Part shown: piece by piece, positions 39,389 to 49,619 of the stretch
Position numbering within the stretch: position 1 is the stretch's first letter
Layout of the letters: every line of letters begins with the position of its first letter
Origin: Glandiceps talaboti
Lineage: Eukaryota; Hemichordata; Enteropneusta; Spengelidae
Assembly (NCBI RefSeq): GCF_964340395.1
Contig: NC_135550.1
Location: 1,847,501 to 1,911,500 of the forward strand
Reading direction: 5' to 3'
DNA length: 64,000 bases
The notes under the pieces: model-generated
Databases searched by the model: none
What the model was told of the DNA's origin: nothing
Seen by the model: only the letters and a program-made list of their open reading frames with translations
Program-made: the position numbers and the translations under genes

Positions 39389-39690
39389 TTATGCAGTGAA
39401 GCACCATTGGGCCAACAGTGGCCCAACGTTGGGCCAACCTTACCACCAATTAGCAATGTTGGGCCAAAGTTGGGCCAACGTTGTGCCTACCTATTTCTTG
39501 CCACTGTTGGGCCAACGTTGGGCCAACCTTGCCAGTGTCCAAAGTTGGGCCAACGTTGTGCCAACCTATTTCTTGCCACCAGTGAGCCAACGTTGGGCCG
39601 ACGGACAAAACGACGTTGGGCCAACCTCAGTTCCTGACGTTGGCCCAACTGATCTACTTTCGTTGGGCCAACGTTGGCCCACCACAGGTG
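39389..39690. repeat. TTGGGCCAACGTTGG palindromic repeats
   Basis: At least eight copies of GGGCCAAC or GTTGGGCC arranged around AACGTT. Because the motif is near-palindromic, both strands translate to similar Gln-Arg-Trp-Ala-Asn-Val-Gly-Pro-Thr-like peptides. Long frames here (39320-39637, 39354-39734 plus; 39487-39969 minus) follow from this and are probably not genes. Confidence 0.85.
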
Positions 39691-39694
39691 TGCT

Positions 39695-39806
39695 ATCTGG
39701 GGGGCATCTAAATAACGCGCGATGTGTTCCGTAGGGCAGTTATAAGCTGAGACGATGGGCCTACCAGGAATTTTAACCTTATGTATCTTGGGTAGTAAAT
39801 AAAACA
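39695..39806 (-). pseudogene. Penelope-like reverse transcriptase fragment
   Basis: On the minus strand the frame reads [20 protein letters not shown] followed by [16 protein letters not shown]. The 'LPKIHK…PGRPIVSA…PTE…ARYLD' series is the well-known early RT block of Penelope-like elements, which encode an RT and often a GIY-YIG endonuclease. Only about 37 codons remain. The fragment is cut off on one side by the (TACA)n run and on the other it runs into the GGGCCAACGTT repeats, so it is a dead scrap. Confidence 0.7.
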
Positions 39807-39807
39807 T

Positions 39808-39868
39808 ACATACATACATACATACATACATACATACATACATACATACATACATACATACATACATA
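39808..39868. repeat. (CATA)n microsatellite
   Basis: About fifteen CATA units directly abut the Penelope-like RT scrap and the 28-bp-core element. Confidence 0.97.
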
Positions 39869-39869
39869 A

Positions 39870-40345
39870 TATGGCGTTGAATGCCTGCCAATATTCGAAA
39901 ATTCAATACTGCAATGACTATATGCAATACTGCAATGACTATATGCAATACTGCAATGACTATATGCAATACTGCAATGACTACATGCGATATGACTACA
40001 TGAGGTGACTACATGCGATATGACTACATGAGATGACTACATGCGATATGACTACATGAGATGACTACATGCGATATGACTACATGCGATGTGACTACAT
40101 GAGATGACTACATGCGATATGACTACATGAGATGACTACATGCGATATGACTACATGCGATGTGACTACATGAGATGACTACATGCGATATGACTACATG
40201 AGATGACTACATGCGATGTGACTACATGCAATACTGCGATGCGAGATGATGACATGATATGCGGCGATTTTGTAATGACGTTATGCCATTCGTAGATTAT
40301 TCGATATGCATAATACGAGTATTAATATGAAACAGGCTAGGGAGT
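39870..40345 (+). repeat. 28-bp-core repeat element, copy A
   Basis: The left flank (ATGGCGTTGAATGCCTGCCA, ATATTCGAAAA) is followed by about five 20-bp units (TGCAATACTGCAATGACTAT), then alternating GACTACATGCGATAT and GACTACATGAGAT units that make a 28-bp period, then a constant right flank (ATATGCGGCGATTTTGTAAT … CATTCGTAGATTATTCGATA … CAGGCTAGGGAGT). Confidence 0.9.
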
Positions 40346-40433
40346 ACTGTCTAACAAGAAGAAACAGGTCAAGAATGAACCACGTGGCTTCCGTTGTCTC
40401 TTGCTGAGAATTGCTCTCGTCTAGCGTCTGCCC

Positions 40434-40613
40434 ATGGCTTCCACTTCGACCACAGCCTCCATAATCCGTAATTTACAGTCGAGTGTTCATTCCTTACTGG
40501 TAGACCTGCGATCACTAAATGATAGAAACTTTGATGGCTTCCAACGGAAGTGTGTAACCCTTGTGCGTCTGGCATTTAATTTAGACGCTTTAGGTATAAT
40601 TGACAATAACGTC
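40434..40613 (+). CDS. candidate first exon, unknown protein
   Basis: ATG at 40434 opens 60 codons ending in …NLDALGIIDNNV, followed at once by a perfect donor GTAAGT (40614). The peptide starts MASTSTTASIIRNLQSSVHS and continues LLVDLRSLNDRNFDGFQRKC; it is mostly helical-looking. This style of N-terminus recalls transposon-derived integrase-domain genes of invertebrates, but I cannot confirm it and no following exon is seen. Sequence just after the donor is repeated in inverted form at 43752-43895, whereas the exon itself is not, so the exon may have been captured next to a repeat. Confidence 0.35.
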
Positions 40614-41190
40614 GTAAGTTACCTACATTTGTTGCCACAATTTTCTGTTTGGTTTTGGCACACGGTAATAGAGAGAGTAAAAAATGCTGTTCTATCACAC
40701 ATATTATATTTAGAAAACTACATATTTCATACATGTTTGATTTTCAATTAAATAAACATCGTTGACAGTTTTTATGCCATGGTATGGTGACACACTGAAA
40801 ATACAAATCGGAAACTTGATTGGTGAGCTCAAACATTCAGATAGACCGGTCAGTTTCTCCAGCTTGGGGGATGGGGGGGGGGGTGTCAGTGTTTTTTTCC
40901 ATTGGGCCGACAAAAAGTCACTGACCCCCCTGAATAAAGTTTCATAGCATCTGACAGTAAGTTGTAGAGGGAAGAGCTTTGAGACTGGGATATGTCCACC
41001 TCTTGTGTGAGTGTGTGTGAATGGGGGGGGGGGGGGGTTCTAGGGGTCTCCCCCTAGAAAACGGCCTGGAGGATTTTTACTTCTAAAGGCAATGTTTTGG
41101 CTATTCACAGACACTTTCAGACAATAATGTACAAATTTTACAAGACAGCTCTAACATGTAAAAAGCAACTCTGTGAGGTTGAAACATTTT
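40614..41190 (+). repeat. left arm of an inverted poly-G module
   Basis: This segment (TTGCCACAATTTTCTGTTTG…, GATAGACCGGTCAGTTTCTC, poly-G, GGGCCGACAAAAAGTCACTG, TTTCATAGCATCTGACAGTA) recurs in reverse complement at about 43380-43895. It includes G tracts at about 40873 and 41023. Confidence 0.85.
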
Positions 41191-41193
41191 TGA

Positions 41194-41259
<66 letters not shown>

Positions 41260-41442
41260 CCTTATTTAGACTCGATAGCCTCATAGGTATAATACCTCTT
41301 TTCATGAGGGTCGAGTTATTATTATCCCTAGCATAGACCTAAATCTATAACCAGGTACCCAATTATACAGCTGGGTTATCTGAGGCACAATCGTGGTTCA
41401 AACCTTGCCCAAGGATTTTAGCCATTCAGAAACAAATGGCAG
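41194..41442 (-). mobile_element. SINE-like retroposon with (ATT)n tail
   Basis: Read on the minus strand, a segment containing CCTTGGGCAAGGTTTGAACC and CAGCTGTATAATTGGGTACC ends in CGAGTCTAAATAAGG followed by about 22 ATT units. The 'TTGCCCAAGGA … GGTACCCA' layout is common in invertebrate SINE-like repeats. The 5' border is not defined. Confidence 0.5.
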
Positions 41443-41450
41443 CGACGGGG

Positions 41451-41966
41451 TATGGCGTAGAATGCCTGCCAATATTCGAAAATACAATACTGCAATGACT
41501 ATATGCAATACTGCAATGACTATATGCAATACTGCAATGACTATATGCAATACTACAATGACTATATGCAATACTGCAATGACTATATGCGATATGACTA
41601 CATGAGATGACTATATGCGATATGACTACATGAGGTGACTACATGCGATATGACTACATGCGATGTGACTACATGAGATGACTACATGCGATATGACTAC
41701 ATGAGATGACTACATGCGATATGACTACATGAGGTGACTACATGCGATGTGACTACATGAGATGACTACATGCGATATGACTACATGAGATGACTACATG
41801 CGATATGACTACATGAGATGACTACATGCGACATGACTACATGAGATGACTATATGCAATACTGCGATGATGACATGATATGCGGCGATTTTGTAATGAC
41901 GTTATGCCATTCGTAGATTATTCAATACGCATAATACGAGTATTAATATGAAACAGGCTAGGGAGT
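41451..41966 (+). repeat. 28-bp-core repeat element, copy B
   Basis: Same flanks and core as copy A: left flank from TATGGCGTAGAATGCC, five 20-bp units, then about ten 28-bp units, right flank to CAGGCTAGGGAGT. Between flanks the copies differ mainly in unit number and order. The frame 41393-41605 with its repeated AMTICNT peptide is a by-product. Confidence 0.9.
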
Positions 41967-41989
41967 ACTCCTCAGCATGTTGCACGTGG

Positions 41990-42130
41990 TAAGAGGTGGA
42001 CCATTTGATATCCTGGGGGGGAGGGCTTGGAAGATTTTGGGGGAAAAAAGATGCCAAATGGATTTGCTTGAAAAAAAAAATCCGGATATGAGAGGGTTAT
42101 GGAAAAAAAAGATGGACCACTGCTGCTAGA
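41990..42130 (+). repeat. block repeated inverted at 43900-44060
   Basis: GTGGACCATTTGATATCCTG, GGCTTGGAAGATT and an A-rich run with ATCCGGATAT pair with 43918-44060 in reverse complement. In both places the block lies next to the right flank of a 28-bp-core element. Confidence 0.75.
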
Positions 42131-42870
42131 AAAAAAATGTCTTGGCAGGGAAATGATGCACAGGTTCGAGTATACTGTTCAAATTGCTCGTACCTCTCCA
42201 ACCAGGACACTTGTCAAATCATGACAAACAGTTTCAAACACATGTCAGGGACCAGTCAGTTTCGTTAGCCTGTGGTACATATAATATTTGTTCTTGTCTC
42301 TGTTTCTTTCATAAATGGTTTAAATATTACTTCATGTAAGGGTTCAAACATAACTATACATAAAAAATATACATATAATACATGTATTACCTAGCTATAA
42401 CACTAGTTACAGAACATGCCATGTAAGTGTTTGGCTGTTTCACAATCAGTGCTTCACTTATCTTACACTTTGGGGCAAAAGTGAACTTGAAGGTTTTGTA
42501 ATGGTAACCTTCATACTATTGGATAGTTTATAAAAGAACTTAATCTAAATTGTTCTAGTCTCTTCAGTATGAATTTGTCAAAAGGGATATACTTCCTATT
42601 TCAGACACTACATGTATCGACACCACAACTCAAATTCAAGTTTATATTGTACACTAGGTATGACCTCCTAAAGTGCTCTAACACATCAGTAACTTTACTA
42701 TAAATGCAATATCAATGACCCTATACCAATGTTACAGGCCCACTTTTATAACATGGAAAACTTATGTAAAAAGTTATATTTACTTTAGCTTTTCGATGTT
42801 TGGCAATAGTATCTCAGAGGCTATGAATAACCTAAAAATCGCCTAAATAGAAACAAAAAACTGCAGATCT
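42131..42870. other. no gene recognised
   Basis: Unassigned AT-rich DNA between the inverted modules. Confidence 0.45.
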
Positions 42871-43605
42871 GGCGGGGGGGGGGGGGGGGGGGCCTTGGAC
42901 TCCATCACCCCAGAGGCCACTCATTCGTTAAACCAACAATAAGATTCACCAAAATTGGTAAAAAAAAACTTGAAAAGCTTCTAGGGGGGATCCCCTAGGA
43001 CCCCCCCCCCCCATAAGAGGTAGACATGTCCAAGCCTCAAATCAAAGTTCTTCCCTCTTACTGTCAAGATGCTATGAAATTTTATTTCAAAAATGTTTCA
43101 ACCATGTGTAGTTGCTTTTTACATGTTAGAGCTGTCTTGTAAAGCTTGCAAATTATTGTCTGAAAGTGTCTGTGAATAGCCTAAACATTGCTTGAGAATT
43201 AAAAAAACCTCGAGGGCTTCTAGGGGGACCCCCGAGAACCCCCCGTAAGAGGTAGACATGTTCCAGTCTCAAATCAAAGTTCTTTCCTCCAACTCTTACT
43301 GTCAAGATGCTATGAAACTTTATTTCAAAAATGTTTCAACCTCACAGAGTTGCTTTTTACATGTTAGAGCTGTCTTGTAAAATTTGTAAATTATTGTCTG
43401 AAAGTGTCTGTGAATAGCCTAAACATTGCCTTTAGAAGTAAAAATCATCCAGGCCGTTTTCTAGGGGGAGACCGGCTAGAACCCCCCCCCCCCCCCAATT
43501 CACAGACACTCGCACAAGAGGTGGACATATCCCAGTCTCAAAGCTCTTCCCTCTACAACTTACTGTCAGATGCTATGAAACTTTATTCGGGGGGGGGGGG
43601 GGGGG
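42871..43605. repeat. tandem poly-G/poly-C modules
   Basis: Two to three copies of a module of about 200-250 bp (CTAGGGGGAnCCCC, AAGAGGTAGACATG, ACTGTCAAGATGCTATGAAA, GAGCTGTCTTGTAAA, GAAAGTGTCTGTGAATAGCC) carry C/G tracts of 10 to 18 bases at about 42875, 43001, 43484 and 43588. Confidence 0.85.
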
Positions 43606-43895
43606 GGGTCAGTGACTTTTTGTCGGCCCAATGGAAAAAAAACACTGACACACCCCCCCCATCCCCCAATCTGGAGAAACTGACCGGTCTATCTGAATGT
43701 TTGAGCTCACCAATCAAGTTTCCGATTTGTATTTTCAGTGTGTCACCATACCATGGCATGCTTATTTAATTGAAAATCAAACATGTATGAAATATGTAGT
43801 TTTTTAAATATAATATGTGTGTGATAGAACAGCATCTTTTTACTCTCTCTATTACCGTGTGCCAAAACCAAACAGAAAATTGTGGCAACAAATGT
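43606..43895 (-). repeat. right arm of the inverted poly-G module
   Basis: Reverse complement of about 40614-40930. It contains the same HLLPQFSVWFWHTVIERVK frame on the minus strand, which shows that this reading belongs to the repeat rather than to the exon at 40434. Confidence 0.85.
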
Positions 43896-44067
43896 AGGTG
43901 TTCAACATTGACGTTAAAAAAATCCGGATATCTCAAAGAAGCAAAGAAAAAAAAAGTTGCCAGCATAGGAAAAGGAGAAAAAAATAATTCTCAGGCAAGC
44001 AGGTGGGGAAAAAATAATGACTCTCCACCAATCTTCCAAGCCCCCCAGGATATCGAATGGTCTACCC

Positions 44068-44376
44068 CTTATGCATATTGAATAATCTACGAATGGCATA
44101 ACGTCATTACAAAATCGCCGCATATCATGTCATCATCTCGCATCGCAGTATTGCATGTAGTCATCTAATGTAGTCATATCGCATGTAGTCATCTCATGTA
44201 GTCACATCGCATGTAGTCATCTCATGTAGTCATATCGCATGTAGTCATCTCATGTAGTCATATCGCATGTAGTCATCTCATGTAGTCACATCGCATGTAG
44301 TCACCTCATGTAGTCATATCGCATGTAGTCACCTCATGTAGTCATATCGCATGTAGTCATCTCATGTAGTCATGTG
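44068..44376 (-). repeat. 28-bp-core repeat element, copy C (truncated)
   Basis: The reverse-complement right flank (44068-44157) leads into about nine alternating CATGTAGTCATCT and CATGTAGTCATATCG units. The 20-bp units and left flank are missing. Confidence 0.85.
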
Positions 44377-44778
44377 TGTCATTTAGATTTATTGTCATGT
44401 GTGCATCATTCGCCTTGTGTGTGCGTCATTTATAGTCACGAGCACAGGGCACGTATTATTGCTTAGATTGCCGCCCTGGATCGCCGTTTTCTTAGGAAAA
44501 TATCGTACGAATCCTGCTGCTACAAATGTGTCAATCTCTAAAGTAGCGGAAATGTTTTTTCCTTACTTACAGGTAGGAATATATAGTCAAAAGGTTGTTA
44601 TATCTAGTCTGTAGACCAGGAAAACAACAATCTAAGAAATATTACACGCCCCTGTGGTCATACGTGCATTACTTGCCTTATGTGTGTCATTTATTTCCAT
44701 ACGCTAGTCATTTGCCATAAGATGTGTGTCATTTGCTCTTACGCATACATAATTAATTTTGTGTGTCACTTACGTTCG
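44377..44778. other. no gene recognised; TGTGTGTCATTT repeats
   Basis: Loose repeats of TGTGTGTCATTTGC-like motif occur at about 44390-44770. No coding or RNA gene was recognised here. Confidence 0.45.
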
Positions 44779-44868
44779 ACTGTAAGATACGTCCTGACGT
44801 TCCGCCCTCACCGGCGTGGGAGGGGTTGGCTGAGTGTGAGGGCGCCCCATCACGGCGTACCTTACAGA
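44779..44868. ncRNA. candidate structured RNA or foldback: two nested stems
   Basis: An outer 12-bp stem pairs CTGTAAGATACG (44780-44791) with CGTACCTTACAG (44856-44867), with one A-C mismatch. An inner 9-bp stem pairs CGCCCTCAC (44803-44811) with GTGAGGGCG (44836-44844) around a G-rich 24-nt loop. This is a GC-rich island in AT-rich DNA. It does not match tRNA or 5S rRNA landmarks I know. It could equally be a very small foldback element; transcription is unproven. Confidence 0.3.
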
Positions 44869-44939
44869 CTACACTTACGTTCATCATCATCACACATCAT
44901 GATCAAATGTAGACGAATAATAAAAAGTAAGTACCCTAG

Positions 44940-46020
44940 AGAAGACACTTAACACTCTAAGCCGTCAGATGTAGGTGATGTACACTTGATATCTTGTAGA
45001 TGTAATAGAAATTGCCTTGAATGACAGCCACAAAAGCCAGACGATAGTACTTTCAGTTGGTCATTATATGTATAGACTATTTATAGAACTTATGGTATAT
45101 TTTATTTCATTTATTTCATTCATCTAGATTAACTGGTATATACCGAGTACCGTTATGATATGGCAAGTCGGGCAAAAAAGTCCCCTGAACGTTAGATCCT
45201 TGATATTTTTATTGTCCATTCCTAATCCCAATGATATGATGTACAGGGTTGGTAGAACTTCACTGAGCTCTGTTGAAATGTGGCGCATGAAATATTGAAT
45301 CTAACGTCCATATTATCTAGTCAATGCTAGGGGTATCATTGCTGCCAAGCAATTCTTTGTCGCTTCCTTTGAGTTGCCATACATACCCTTTTATATACAA
45401 TAGGCCACAGTTTTTCCTTTATTTTTATTTATTACTTTTATTTATTTATTTTTTTTTGGGGGGGGGGGCAAGTTTAATACACACACTAACAATGCTTGAC
45501 AGCCAATAGTGAGGAGTTATGAGGGTATGGTGCCATTATAACTCTCAAACATGAAAACCTATAGTTTGTGTTGGTGTTGGTGTAAAAATAACTTGAATAT
45601 GACACAGGGCGAACATGACGAATGCAGGTGGAGACGCGGGAAGGATGGCGAATGCAGATGAAGACGCAGCGAAGATGATGAATGCAAACGGAGACGTGGT
45701 GAAATTGGTGACAGTGGTGGAAGTGCGAAATTTGTGTCTGTGGATGTTAAGTATGAGAGAAAGTCCATAGCCAGGCAAGTGAAAATAATCCAAACTACCG
45801 ACCCTCTGACCTAACCTAACCTGAGGACAACCCAAAATGAGAAGAAAAAAAAAAGATGAACCGTTTTTGTGTATATGTAATATGTGGTCATGCGTAGTGA
45901 TGGCAAAAAAGGACCGAGGCGTGAGGTAGTTGATGGCGATGATGATGAAAATACGGGTAGTATTTGAAATGTGTAGGTTGGAGAGGGGGTTATAAGAACA
46001 ACAGTCACTCATTCATTCAT
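44940..46020 (+). repeat. direct duplication, copy 1
   Basis: Shares with 48060-49180, in the same order, a TACACTTGATATCTTGTAGA-like block, ATTATCTAGTCAATGCTAGG, GCTGCCAAGCAATTCTTTGT, a G-run, and a GA-rich block. The minus-strand frames (45545-46012 and relatives) show poor agreement between copies and are unlikely to be genes. Confidence 0.75.
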
Positions 46021-46333
46021 TCATACTTAAGAAAAGTAAAAGCATTTTAATTTCACAAGATTTTGATAATCATTTTCTTTGGCCTTTGTAACCATCTATT
46101 GTTTTGTTATAGTTCCATGCTAATGTTATAAAAAAATAGTATAAAAATTAAAATTACTGAAAATGTAACATGTAAAATTAACTATATATGCAGTGTGCGT
46201 GAACAAAAAGAGTGTTTCCTGTCAACAGATGGGCAGGACATTGTGTTTTTATATTTGTCAGGGGGGGGGGGGGATTGTTTTGTGGATGAATTGCAGGGGG
46301 GGGTCACTATTTTTAAGTACAACATGAACGGTT

Positions 46334-47515
46334 GCTAGTATTCAATTCCCACATTTCTTGCAATAGTGCTATTTAATACCGGGTGCTAGTATTCAATTCC
46401 CACATATCTTGCAATAGTGCTATTTAATACCGGGTGCTAGTATTCAATTCCCACATTTCTTGCAATAGTGCTATTTAATATCAGGTGCTATTATTCAATT
46501 CCCACATTTCTTGCAATAGCGCTATTTAATACCAGTTGCTAGTATTCAATTCCCACATTTCTTGCAATAGTGCTATTTAATACCGGTTGCTAGTATTCAA
46601 TTCCCACATTTCTTGCAATAGCGCTATTTAATACCGGGTGCTATTATTCAATTCCCACATTTCTTGCAATAGTGCTATTTAATACCGGGTGCTAGTATTC
46701 AATTCCCACATTTCTTGCAATAGTGCTATTTAATACCGGGTGCTAGTATTCAATTCCCACATTTCTTGCAATAGTGCTATTTAATATCGGGTGCTAGTAT
46801 TCAATTCCCACATTTCTTGCAATAGTGCTATTTAATATTGGGTGCTAGTATTCAATTCCCACATGTCTTGCAATAGTGCTATTTAATACCGGTTGCTAGT
46901 ATTCAATTCCCACATTTCTTGCAATAGTGCTATTTAATACCGGTTGCTAGTATTCAATTCCCACATTTCTTGCAATAGTGCTATTTAATACCAGGTGCTG
47001 GTATTCAATTCCCACATTTCTTGCAATAGTGCTATTTAATATCGGGTGCTAGTATTCAATTCCCACATTTCTTGCAATAGTGCTATTTAATATCGGTTGC
47101 TAGTATTCAATTCCCACATTTCTTGCAATAGTGCTATTTAATACCGGGTGCTAGTATTCAATTCCCACATTTCTTGCAATAGTGCTATTTAATACCGGGT
47201 GCTATTATTCAATTCCCACATGTCTTGCAATAGTGCTATTTAATACCAGGTGCTGGTATTCAATTCCCACATGTCTTGCAATAGTGCTATTTAATACCAA
47301 GTGCTAGTATTCAATTCCCACATGTCTTGCAATAGTGCTATTTAATAATGGATGCTAGTATTCAATTCCCACATGTCTTGCAATAGTGCTATTTAATACC
47401 GAGTGCTAGTATTCAATTCCCACATGTCTTGCAATAGTGCTATTTAATAATGGATGCTAGTATTCAATTCCCACATTTCTTGCAATAGTGCTATTTAATA
47501 CCGGGTGCTATTATT
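46334..47515 (+). repeat. 51-bp satellite array, ~23 copies
   Basis: A unit beginning GCTAGTATTCAATTCCCACA and ending GCTATTTAATACCGGGT repeats with a regular 51-bp spacing (46334, 46385, 46436 …). Variation is concentrated at the unit end (CCGGG, ATCGG, CCAGG, AATGGA). A truncated unit ends the array. Confidence 0.97.
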
Positions 47516-48059
47516 GAAGTGTAATAGTGACCCACTTTGAGTGTTATATTATCCATATCCATATTATTGATAATGGTCTTTCTGAGACCTCGACCTTTGA
47601 CCTCGACCTGTATCTTCAAGGTCAAATAGCCAAACATTAATCATAGTGCACAGTATACAGCAGAGATGCATAGACCAATTTCAATCAAGCCTGGCACAAA
47701 TGTCAAACTTCACATTTTGTGCACAAGCTCAGTCTGGTAGCTTAATACATAGAAACCTAAATTAAATGACTTAATACCCATTTTATTTATAATGAGCTTT
47801 GAGACCTGGTCATTGCTTTGTTTTGTGACCTTTGCAATGATGACAAAATATTGGCCATATTTGTCATAAAAAATTCTGAATTTGACTTGGCTAGTAAGTT
47901 GAAATATTGAAGACTGTCTTTGATGAAGACTTGATGAAAATGTATCAGTTTATGAACAACTTTCAGATGAATATTTGAGGCTACATCACTTTTCATCTGT
48001 GTTCATGACAGCACAGATCAATTGTAGATGAACAGCAAAGATAAGTAAAGAACTTCTAG
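47516..48059. other. no gene recognised
   Basis: Includes a GACCTCGACCTTTGACCTCG and CTTCAAGGTCA block at about 47589-47625, similar to 28831-28851. The remainder is unassigned. Confidence 0.45.
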
Positions 48060-49180
48060 ATGACGCTTACCATTCATAGCTTTTAGGTGTAAGTGATGTA
48101 TACTTGATATTCTGTAGACGTACCATATAATAGATATTGCCTTGAAATACACTGCCATGGATACACTAAAGACGACAGTACCTTAAATTCACTCAGTCAT
48201 TAGTAGCATTTTTATGCCAACAATTATTTAGACTGAGAATGTAGTCATACTCGTATGGTAATTCTGGCTATATGGTCCCCTGGATTTGAGAGTTTAATTT
48301 GAATGTTTGTAGTGAAATTGACCAACCCACCCCCCTGATAAAAAGAGGATTAAATGTTTGATAGCTCTCTACTGAGCTCTGTATGCAGTTGAATTTAGGC
48401 CGCATTGAAAATTGATTACTCTAAAATCCATATTATCTAGTCAATGCTAGGGGTGTCATCGCTGCCAAGCAATTCTTTGTTGCCAATTTGAATCACCATA
48501 CAAGGACACATACTTTTTTTTTGGGGGGGGGGAGAGGGTTAACATACATGCACATGCTTGACTGCGAATATGAAGAGTTATAATGGAATGTGCCATTATA
48601 ACTCTAAACCATACAAACATACATACAGAAAGTTAAAATGAATGGGGGACTTTATTGTATTGTTGTAATGAATATGACGCACAACGGTGATGGCAAATAA
48701 AGAAGGCGACACGGCAGTAATAGAGATGGCGGCGACACGGCGGAGGTTTGTGAGGTTTATGTGTGTTGGTATGAGAGATTAAGGCCATAGACAGCAAGTG
48801 AAAAATATGTAAAACCTACAAAGGACTAACCAACGAACCATTGCCAACCAACCGACCAACCGACCAACCAACCAACCAACGCCAACCAACCAAACAACAA
48901 AGTAATCAACCCTAGAGACCCACCTAGTCAGAGAAAACCAAAATCCACAAGAAACCAGACGTACGGAAAGGGATAACAAAAATCGAGGAGTGCTGTTTGT
49001 GTATGTCAATATGTAATATATGATCATGTGCAGCGAAGACAGCGGACCGAAACGCGAGGTAGATGATGGCGCAGATATGACAATTGGTGCCGGAGACGCA
49101 AAAATGATAGTGTATTTGATGTACGTATGTTGGAAGGGGTGAGGTGGGATAGTTAAAAGAGCAATCACTCATGCAGCCAT
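48060..49180 (+). repeat. direct duplication, copy 2
   Basis: Partner of 44940-46020 about 3.1 kb downstream, clearly diverged. It has its own (AACC)n-like run at about 48840-48895. Minus frames 48779-49168 and 48924-49184 are not conserved enough with copy 1 to count as genes. Confidence 0.75.
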
Positions 49181-49209
49181 ACAAACTAAAAAAAACTCAA
49201 AAAACTTAC

Positions 49210-49619
49210 TTGGTGCTGATGTCTGAAACTGTTTTTCTGTTCTTCTAAACTCCTCCAAAAGTTCTACTAATAAAATAACTTAAAAATACATTTCAATACA
49301 TAAATTACATTTTAATAGATATACATAAATGCAAAATACACATCAGTATCGTAATAATCAAATACATCGATCAGTCTTGGGTCTTCTTATCACCACAGGC
49401 TAAAAGAAAGAAATTTAAGAAATAGTATAAGAATTGAAGTATTCACTCACAATGCAATTATATTATTTTCTAAATTTATTTTATATTGCAGACATGACAA
49501 TCAAATAGAAATAAAGTTTCTAAATCTAACTTTCAATGTATAAACATATTAAATATTAAAAAGAAAGTTTTTTGACTCACATTTTCCATCATTTGTCCAT
49601 CTTTGTCGAGCCTGGCTTC
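49210..49619 (-). CDS. three phase-matched mini-exons, unknown protein
   Basis: Minus-strand exons at 49619-49581 (acceptor tttattttcag, donor GTGAGT), 49399-49366 (acceptor tttcttttag, donor GTATTT) and 49266-49210 (acceptor attttattag, donor GTAAGT) have junction phases 0 and 1 that agree. They encode EARLDKDGQMMEN, PVVIRRPKTDR and LELLEEFRRTEKQFQTSAP, a charged, helix-prone segment. The family is not recognised. Flanking exons on either side were not found. An alternative reading of the first two exons (…RQRWTNDGKSCGDKKTQD, stop) is also open, so the frame is not certain. The last donor lies just beside copy 2 of the direct duplication. Confidence 0.35.

Noticed and set aside
39320-39969. 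Long frames rich in GPTLGQ / QRWANV peptides as a repeat protein
   Set aside because: They arise on both strands from a near-palindromic DNA repeat. Only the short Penelope-like RT part has a family signature.
39889-40260. CRISPR-like look of the regularly repeated 28-bp units (also at 41.5, 44.2 and 61.5 kb)
   Set aside because: Units are contiguous, with no unique spacers, in a eukaryotic sequence with introns and LINEs. They are a minisatellite.
41384-41410. tRNA-like B-box (GTGGTTCAAACCTTGCCC)
   Set aside because: No matching A-box or cloverleaf at the right spacing. It is part of a SINE-like repeat with an (ATT)n tail.
43766-43966. Minus ORF containing HLLPQFSVWFWHTVIERVK as a second copy of the 40434 gene
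   Set aside because: The shared peptide lies after the GTAAGT donor of that exon and belongs to the inverted repeat, so it is not conserved coding sequence.
45545-46012. 155-codon minus-strand ORF as a gene
   Set aside because: It lies in a direct duplication whose partner (48779-49184) does not keep the frame, and the composition is biased rather than domain-like.
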